From Phallus indusiatus (lineage: Eukaryota; Basidiomycota; Agaricomycetes; Phallales; Phallaceae), in assembly GCA_027605045.1 (NCBI GenBank), contig JAQFWX010000002.1, forward strand, positions 310,001-374,000: DNA of 64,000 nucleotides, read 5' to 3'. The notes under the pieces are model-generated. The model saw only the letters and a list, made by a program, of their open reading frames with translations, made no database searches and was not told the origin of the DNA. The position numbers and the translations under genes were made by a program. Of the stretch, positions 57,973-64,000 are shown piece after piece; the first letter of the stretch is position 1, and the number at the start of each line of letters is the position of its first letter.

Positions 57973-59996
57973 ATGGCTCCTTCTGCTTTGAAAAGGAAGA
58001 GAAGAATAACAGTAGACTCCCCTTCTCCAAATCATTCTAAAAAAGTCAAGCCAACCACTCCTTCATCATCACAAGTCGTTTCCAACGAAACCTCTGATGA
58101 AGCTGTGATAGACACGTCTGCTCCGACACTTCCAGATGCGGTCATAGGAACTCCCACAGAAATGTCTAGTCTAGAAAATGCAGAAGACGACATTTATCCT
58201 AGTGATGTTTCTGAGAATTCTCGAAAAATGCGTAAGCCGTTTCTTGTCCTTTTTTTCTCGTTCAATTTTACCCATGCTCTCATAGTAAAAAGGTCAAAAC
58301 AATGGCAGCAGGGTGTATACGAACATTTTTTTCCTGCTTCACTCGTCGTCAATGACAAAGGTAAACCAATCAGAACTAAGCAAGGCAAACTCTCAATGAA
58401 ATTTATTTGTCACACGTATGTTCATTCATCTGGTTAAATCTATGTATTTGATTCATTAAATTCACTCATTAATTTACAGGCATCCAAGCATTGTCTTAAC
58501 ACGTATACTGGGCAATGCGTCAACCAGCAATCTAAACCGTCACAGAGACGGCTGTGATCCAAAATGAACCAAAGAGGCTCTTTCTATGACCGAGTATGTT
58601 AATGGCAGCAGCTACTCTCGTGACAGGTTTCGCTTTGGGATCGTCAAATGGATGGTAGCCAAAAATCGTCCGTACACCATTGTAGAAGATGCCAAACTCA
58701 TATTGCTTTTCAAAATGCTCAATTTAAAAGTCGAGGTGCCGTCGCGATCTTCAGTCGTCCGGGACATCCAGAAGTTGCACCAGCTGTCACGAGAAAAGCT
58801 TGTTAAAATCTTTGAGGTATGAAATGTGAACTATAGTACTGGGCAGTCGGCATATCAATGACTTTATTTTAGGCTTTTCCAGCTGCGATTCATATTGCGT
58901 TAGACACGTGGACCTCACGAGCCACCATGAGCTTTATTACTGTCACCGCCCATTGGGTTGATCTCAAAACTGGTACTCAATGTCAGATTATCTTGGACTT
59001 CGTAAAGTAATTGTCACGGTACACTAGCACCTCTTCCGATTATTTGATTTCTTCGATTTCTTTCGGTTTCATTTCGTATTACGATTTCCTTCATTTCCCG
59101 TACTTTGCCGTTTCCATTAGTTCCATCGTTCTCTCGATTTCTCGATCTCTTCGATTTCCTTCGATTTCTGTTTGTATCTCCTCGGATCCCATGGAGATCA
59201 GTCGGGCGCTTCGTATCCTGTACTTATATGCGTTTTCCCTAGAGGGGGATACCTAAGCTTGTTCTCTTAGGTTTTCCCTCCTCTAGGTGTGTGCCCTGAG
59301 TCGCCCTAACAGACTTAGCTGCAGAAGCAACGGAACTTAAGCTAGGAGAACTGGATGACACTCAGTGTAAAGAGGCCATCTTTACTCTGAAAAAGGTACG
59401 TTGAGTTATGTTGGCTAACATGGGTTAATATTGACTAATTTTACTAGGTCACCAGTTTTGCTTCGGCTTTAGCATGCTCAGATATGAAGCGTACTGCCTT
59501 GATGGAGTGCTGTGAGGGTCTGGGCCACAAACCTCTAGCTCCAGTCAAAGTGGTCGCGACATGCTGGAACTCACACGTAGAAGCTCTAAAACGCCATCTC
59601 GTGAACCGTGAGGCCGTCGCCCTCCTCACAACAAGCAGCCGGTACAAGCACCTTAAGTTGAATCAATATGCTATGCGCGCCCAAGAATGGATTATAATTG
59701 AACAATTAGAACCAGTGCTTAATGTGCATGTTTTTTCAAAATTAATAGATGACATTCTCACTTTCGGTCAGGCATTTAAAGTTATTACTGAATGCATGTC
59801 AACCGCTGATGTGCCATTGCTACACCACGTCATCCCGGCAATTGACTATTTGCGGGATCATCTTGAACGATTGGCTGAAAATGAAGATCTACACCTCGCA
59901 GTACGTCATGCAGTGATTAAGTACGTCCTCCGTACTTATCTCCGCACTTTCCCCGTACTCCATGCACAGCCTTCCGATCCGTCTCATTTCGAATAA
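57973..59996 (+). pseudogene. hAT transposase remnant 2
   Basis: It starts MAPSALKRKRRITVDSPSPN. A BED-finger region follows (VKRSKQWQQGVYEHFFPASL; ASTSNLNRHRDGCDPK), then SYSRDRFRFGIVKWMVAKNR, the core start HIALDTWTSRATMSFITVTA, and further core DMKRTALMECCEGL, VATCWNSHVEALKRHL and PLLHHVIPAIDYLRDHLERL. Breaks: an in-frame TGA at 58565-58567, LTR B6 at 59012-59310, and loss of the 3' end, which runs into a G-type LTR at about 59,920. Only a fragment of the catalytic domain remains. Confidence 0.82.
59012..59311 (-). mobile_element. Solo LTR B6 inside hAT transposase 2
   Basis: About 300 bp, minus orientation, TGTTAGGGCGACTC...GTACCGTGACA. Flanks are GTAAT and GACTT, so there is no matching TSD, unlike the other B copies. 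Confidence 0.8.
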
Positions 59997-60290
59997 GAGC
60001 ATACCTGTCCGATATTCCAATTAACCAGGACTTGCCCGCTCTGGACTCTGCCTAATTATCTGTACAGGTTTTAACCATTCCTTTTTGATCCCTTTCTCTA
60101 GTTCTTCCGTACTTGTATTTAAACCCCAGTCTTGTAGCTGGGAAACCTCAGTCAGAATATAGTATTAATTAGTTCTCCGTTCTTCTCTTCCATCTAATCC
60201 GTCTCCGTTCTTCTTTGTACTCTGTGTACTGTGTCTCGTACTTAGTTGCGGACTCGTGCATAGTTATAAGTCCAGTCGTTGTCAGATGTC
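59917..60290 (-). mobile_element. LTR G fragment (G3)
   Basis: Minus-strand match to LTR G1 in the same order, including the TTTAAATACAAGTA promoter-like block near 60,113-60,126 and the AGTCTAGACAG...GACATCT-like section near 60,270-60,290. Ends are not resolved. Confidence 0.6.
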
Positions 60291-60520
60291 TTGGATAAGG
60301 ATGCACACGATTCCGGATCCAGGTCAGCCGGATCCGGATCGGCAGGTCATGGTGTATGCCAAAAGCCATACTTGGATCCGGACAGGTCAAGGATCCGTGG
60401 ATCCGAGTCTTTCGAATCCGAGTCTCCGCGGTTCCATATCTTCCCGGATCCAAGTCTCTACGGATCTGTGTCATCCCGGATCCAGATCTTTCCAATTCCG
60501 AGTCTGGGTCTTAATATGAT
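60291..60520. repeat. GGATCCGG-rich repeat cluster
   Basis: About ten GGATCC/GGATC words in 230 bp, spaced irregularly. Similar in design to the GAACCG- and GGGTACCC-rich clusters elsewhere in the window and probably the end of another DNA transposon. Confidence 0.5.
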
Positions 60521-60785
60521 AATTTGATGGCCGGTATCTCCTAATTAAAGGCCTTGGAATCTTTTCCCCTCTCTTTTCAAGCTTTTCAAGTAGTTTTGTG
60601 CTTACTTTTTTGCATAATATCCATAATAAACAATAATTAATAAGTATAATATCAAGATGCATTTAAATACATGGATTTCCGTCAAGAATTTAACATAAAG
60701 CAGTGTCTGATACCATGCCTTGAAATCAAAACTTAAAACGCCGCTTCCTTCTAACTTGCTCTTGTTTCCATCAGTGATCACATCC

Positions 60786-61978
60786 ATGCCAGGTCCGAAA
60801 TTGCCCAAGAGAAAAAAAGGAATCAGAAGAAAGTGTGTGGAGCGAAGAGAAAGATACTTAAAGTGAGTCCTCTGATTCTTTGCATATCTTCAGAGTGCAT
60901 TGGACCTTGCTTTGTCCCCAGCAAGTATGAGGAGAATTTAGAGAGACAAAGAAAGTGGCGACAAGGAGGGGAAGGAACCGAGGATAGCGAAGGTGACGGC
61001 CCAGACGGTTCCTCAAGAAGTCAGATGCACGTCAGTAATGAGATCGTCGAGAAGACAGCCTCATTGCAAGAACACATACCTTCCACGCTTCGCGATACTC
61101 AGTCGCCTGTACCAACGACGTTCTACAACGCTAGCAGTCCTTCAGCCCGAAAGTTTGAGGAAACCCTTATGGTCTTCATCCGCTTAATGGCACGATTGTT
61201 ATCTGTCTAATAACAAGTACCAAGTACTAATACAAGCATTCTAGGAAGAAAAACTTACCGAAACCAAGAATAAGTTGATGATCGACAGCATGCACGTCTT
61301 CGATCTTGATAGATGGGGTAATGACGCCCTCGTGACGGATACATTATGTGTTCATGCGAAGCGTTTCAGAACGTCTCAAGATTTCCTAGATTATTTATTA
61401 AGGGACAGTAAGTTTTAATTGATTTCAATAACTGAACCTGTACTTATCTTGCAGAAACCTTTGATGCATTGTGTCCGGCTTTCGAGTGTAAGACGTACAC
61501 ACTGGCGCGATATCCTCAAGCTTTCGAGGAATTCAAGACGTTGGCATTCCAAAGTCGGTTTATTCTCGGTGTCCTGTATATCTTGGGGTGGTATGCCATC
61601 TGTGCATATGAAGAAGAATCGACTCCAAATGGTTTAACACGCGTTACTAACCGAGAACGCTTGGTAACCATCAAGCAGCTGTTTGACGTTTATCAGACCC
61701 TATCCGATATCTGGTTGGAGCACTGCATTATTAAGGATTTTGATGCGTTTTGTTTGTACTTACAGGATTTAGCCTCTCATGGATGGGTAACATTCCACGC
61801 TCTTCAAGGAGAACAAGAACATCCGACTTACATTCGCTGTGGGAATGACCAAGAAGGTGGGAAAGGTGGATTGTTTGTGGATATTTATATCAAAACCAAA
61901 CAAGGTGCCTGTGGAAAGGAGTTAGCGAAGTTTATGGAAATGGCTGTTACTCCGTGGGATATGCTTACAAGTGAATGA
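60786..61978 (+). CDS. Orphan protein, 337 aa, intact four-exon gene
   Basis: Exons 60786-60862, 60922-61171, 61245-61407 and 61455-61978 join cleanly (consensus GT/AG, phases consistent). The start MPGPKLPKRKKGIRRK is strongly basic, followed by a charged helix (YEENLERQRKWRQ) and an acidic/Ser-rich linker. The C-terminal two thirds look globular: HVFDLDRWGNDALVTDTLCV, FDALCPAFECKTYTLARYPQ, SRFILGVLYILGWYAICAYE and QGACGKELAKFMEMAVTPWD. I recognise no known domain. It is surrounded by transposons but has no stops or frameshifts, so it may be a lineage-specific host gene or cargo. The ATG is the first one in frame before the basic block. Confidence 0.65.
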
Positions 61979-63190
61979 GTCGGATCCGGGAGTTAAATCC
62001 GGCATACAAAGGTGGCGGGTTGGGTTCGGCGCGTGCGGTAGAAATTTTGTAGAAATTTACCACTTCATTTTTTCCGAGAAATTCGAACATAGTGCAAATG
62101 TATTCAAGAAGACCTATGAATTCTGTTAAGACTGTGAGCGTATACAATCGACGGACCATGATTTACAAAGAAGCAACTTTGAATCAGACATACCTTCAAG
62201 ATCAGGTGCAGCGACTTCGAGGTGAACGAGTTTTAAATAAACTAACAACGTAGGACACAAGTTCGCGTGAATATCTACACTATTTATCAAGACGGCAGGG
62301 TATTATAATGAGCCTGTTTATAAATGAAGATGAGCAACGGTAACTTAGCGTACCTGGTCCGGGTTCACGGTAGTATTTTCGTTGTAGAAAATGACAGCCA
62401 AAGGTCTTGCCTTATTTTTCACTGTAGTGCAGTTTATCTGACGATGATTTGATAATAATATAGAGCTGTAAATCAATATAATCAGCAAACTTCCCGCTGG
62501 CGAGCGAGCAATGGTGGGCAGCATACCTCCAAGCTGGAGTCTGAACAGCGTCTGATGTATTTCCAAGCTCGGTTTGGGCTCGGTCGTCCAGAATATGGCA
62601 AGCATCTTCCACCAGCACCAAATTACGGATGCAAACTAAGTAAGAAACGTATCTGTTTATCCGTGAACAAGGTGCTTCAAATTTCAGCAAATACATACCT
62701 TGTAAGATGTTTCCAAATGACCCAGCCGACGTTTACTTGAAATCCAGTCTTATTTAAAGTCTTTTAGACTTCGCGCTGGAGCGGGAACTTCAGACTAGTA
62801 AGGTAGTTTAATCTTAATGAATCACTCTCAATCAACTCTAATTATTGACTTACCATCTTCCGTAGGTTGCTGAATTTTGTTCCTTTTACTACGACGTCAT
62901 AATCCGAGTCGACATAGGTCCCAAATTTGGGCAATGGCTACCATAAAAGTAGTTAGGACTTAACAGACAGCTTAATGTAACTCAACGTATGACTAATCTT
63001 GGTGACGTGGCTTCATCTTCCCTCCTCCCCGTGTCATGTAAGTAAAATCTTTGCTTGCATTTTTTTTCCTTTTTCTAATCCTCTGATCTGTCAGAAATAC
63101 AATCGATTAATGACCTTAGAGACTCATCGTCTCCATATAAAATTTCTCGTTCGTTATGGACACGCCCACACTCTCTCAGCCCACATATCT
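61979..63190. other. Gene-free stretch before hAT gene 3
   Basis: Short frames only (for example 62345-62605 minus) with no recognisable protein or splice-linked continuation. No LTR with a TSD found. It may contain the 5' end of the hAT element that follows. Confidence 0.4.
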
Positions 63191-64000
63191 ATGGCTCCAG
63201 CCAAAAACAAGGCAGCCGCCTCTCCCAAGAAAAAGAAATCCAGTAATACTGTATCTTGGAAACCACGCACCTCTATAAGCAACTCCAAAACCCACCATTC
63301 TAAAAGAGCCGAGAATGAAAAACGATTCAATCAACGTTTCAACGTTGAAGAGCAATCACCGGAAGAAATATTAAGTACGTGTCTATTTTTTTACTAGCGA
63401 TCCCAAACATATCTCAATCTAATGTTCCAGAGTTGCAAATGGCTCACTGGACAAGCCCCTATTACAAGCACTTTACCTTCCCCCGACATACTCCCCCAGA
63501 AAATGCGAGACGGTTCTGAACGCGTCTACTACGTGTTTCGCTGCACAAAGTAAGTTTCTTTCTACCTAACTCTAGTCGCGTTCTAATCAGCACAAACAGA
63601 CATCCGTCTATTGCTGTGCGATGTGAACGCATAGAAGACAGTACCTCTAATTTGAGCCGACACGCGAAGGCTTGCGATCCGCAGGAAAACGCCACGACCG
63701 ACGCGCTTGGAGCCTTTGCCAGAGGCTCGTCCTTTACCATAGGTCGGTTTCGCTACCTTATCGCAAAGTGGGTCTCGAGGAACTTCAGGCCATATTCAAT
63801 TATCGAGGACGAAGAGCTCGTTGAAATCTTCCAGATGTTCGATTGTCGTGCGACTGTGCATGGACGGATGACGGTATCAAGAGATGTCTTAGAGATGTTT
63901 GATGCGTGTCGAGATAAAGTTCGACACTATTTTCAGGTACGTTATATTATTGTAGTTGACTATCTTTCCCTAACATTTGGTGTCTAGAATTATACGGGAA
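63191..64000 (+). pseudogene. hAT transposase 3, N-terminal part (runs off window; one frameshift)
   Basis: It starts MAPAKNKAAASPKKKKSSNT (basic), followed by an intron (63375 to about 63431) and a BED-type finger: MAHWTSPYYKHFTF, then RDGSERVYYVFRCTK, an intron (63551 to about 63601), and RCERIEDSTSNLSRHAKACD. The next block SFTIGRFRYLIAKWVSRNFR and FRPYSIIEDEELVEIFQMFD resembles hAT remnant 2. The reading frame shifts by one base in a C5 run at 63480-63484, between KHFTF and the RDGSERV block. The rest of the gene lies outside the window. Confidence 0.75.

Noticed and set aside
60291..60520. Short plus-strand frames in the GGATCC cluster
   Set aside because: They are products of the repeated words and change frame at each repeat.

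Overview
This window is nuclear DNA from a filamentous basidiomycete, most likely an agaricomycete. The evidence is dense short introns of about 45-60 nt, typical fungal housekeeping genes (NOT1, CDC50, a HOOK protein, SEC2, MET30, ATG8, GFA1, TMA7, uL30m), a striatin N-terminus with a polyglutamine tract, and hAT and Ty1/copia elements. I could not identify the species.

Layout: 1-30,317 is a compact gene-rich block with no transposons that I can see. In order it holds striatin (-, 5' part only), TMA7 (-), a secreted or ER alpha/beta hydrolase (+), NOT1 (-), a sugar-type MFS transporter (+), uL30m (-), an RNA 3'-phosphate cyclase (+), a CDC50 flippase subunit (-), a HOOK motor adaptor (-), a SEC2-type Rab GEF (+), the F-box/WD40 protein MET30/SconB (-), ATG8 (-) and GFA1 (+). 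Most neighbours are divergent pairs sharing short promoters or convergent pairs. TMA7 and GFA1 each appear to need a GC-AG intron.

30,318-41,202 is a transposon nest. Using target-site duplications (TSDs) I could peel it layer by layer: a relic LTR (H2) contains a solo LTR (A1). A1 contains a smaller LTR (C) and a 2.3-kb unit called D2 here. D2 is itself broken by four insertions, one of which (LTR A2) contains an inverted second D unit (D1), which contains a small hairpin-rich element (E1). Subtracting nested insertions returns consistent element lengths: A = 389, 397 and 395 bp; D = about 2,290 and 2,333 bp.

41,203-60,520 holds a decayed Ty1/copia element, more solo LTRs (families A, B, F, J), a third and chimeric D unit, a non-autonomous element with CACTG termini, and two broken hAT transposase genes. 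60,786-61,978 is an intact four-exon orphan gene. The window ends inside a third hAT transposase gene.

The most interesting candidate for an undescribed system is the D unit. It has the outline of a solo LTR (TG...CA ends, a TATA box about 550 nt from its 3' end, 4-bp TSDs) but carries two protein reading frames upstream of the TATA box. These frames are still alignable between strongly diverged copies. Element names A-J and D1-D3 are local labels, not database names.
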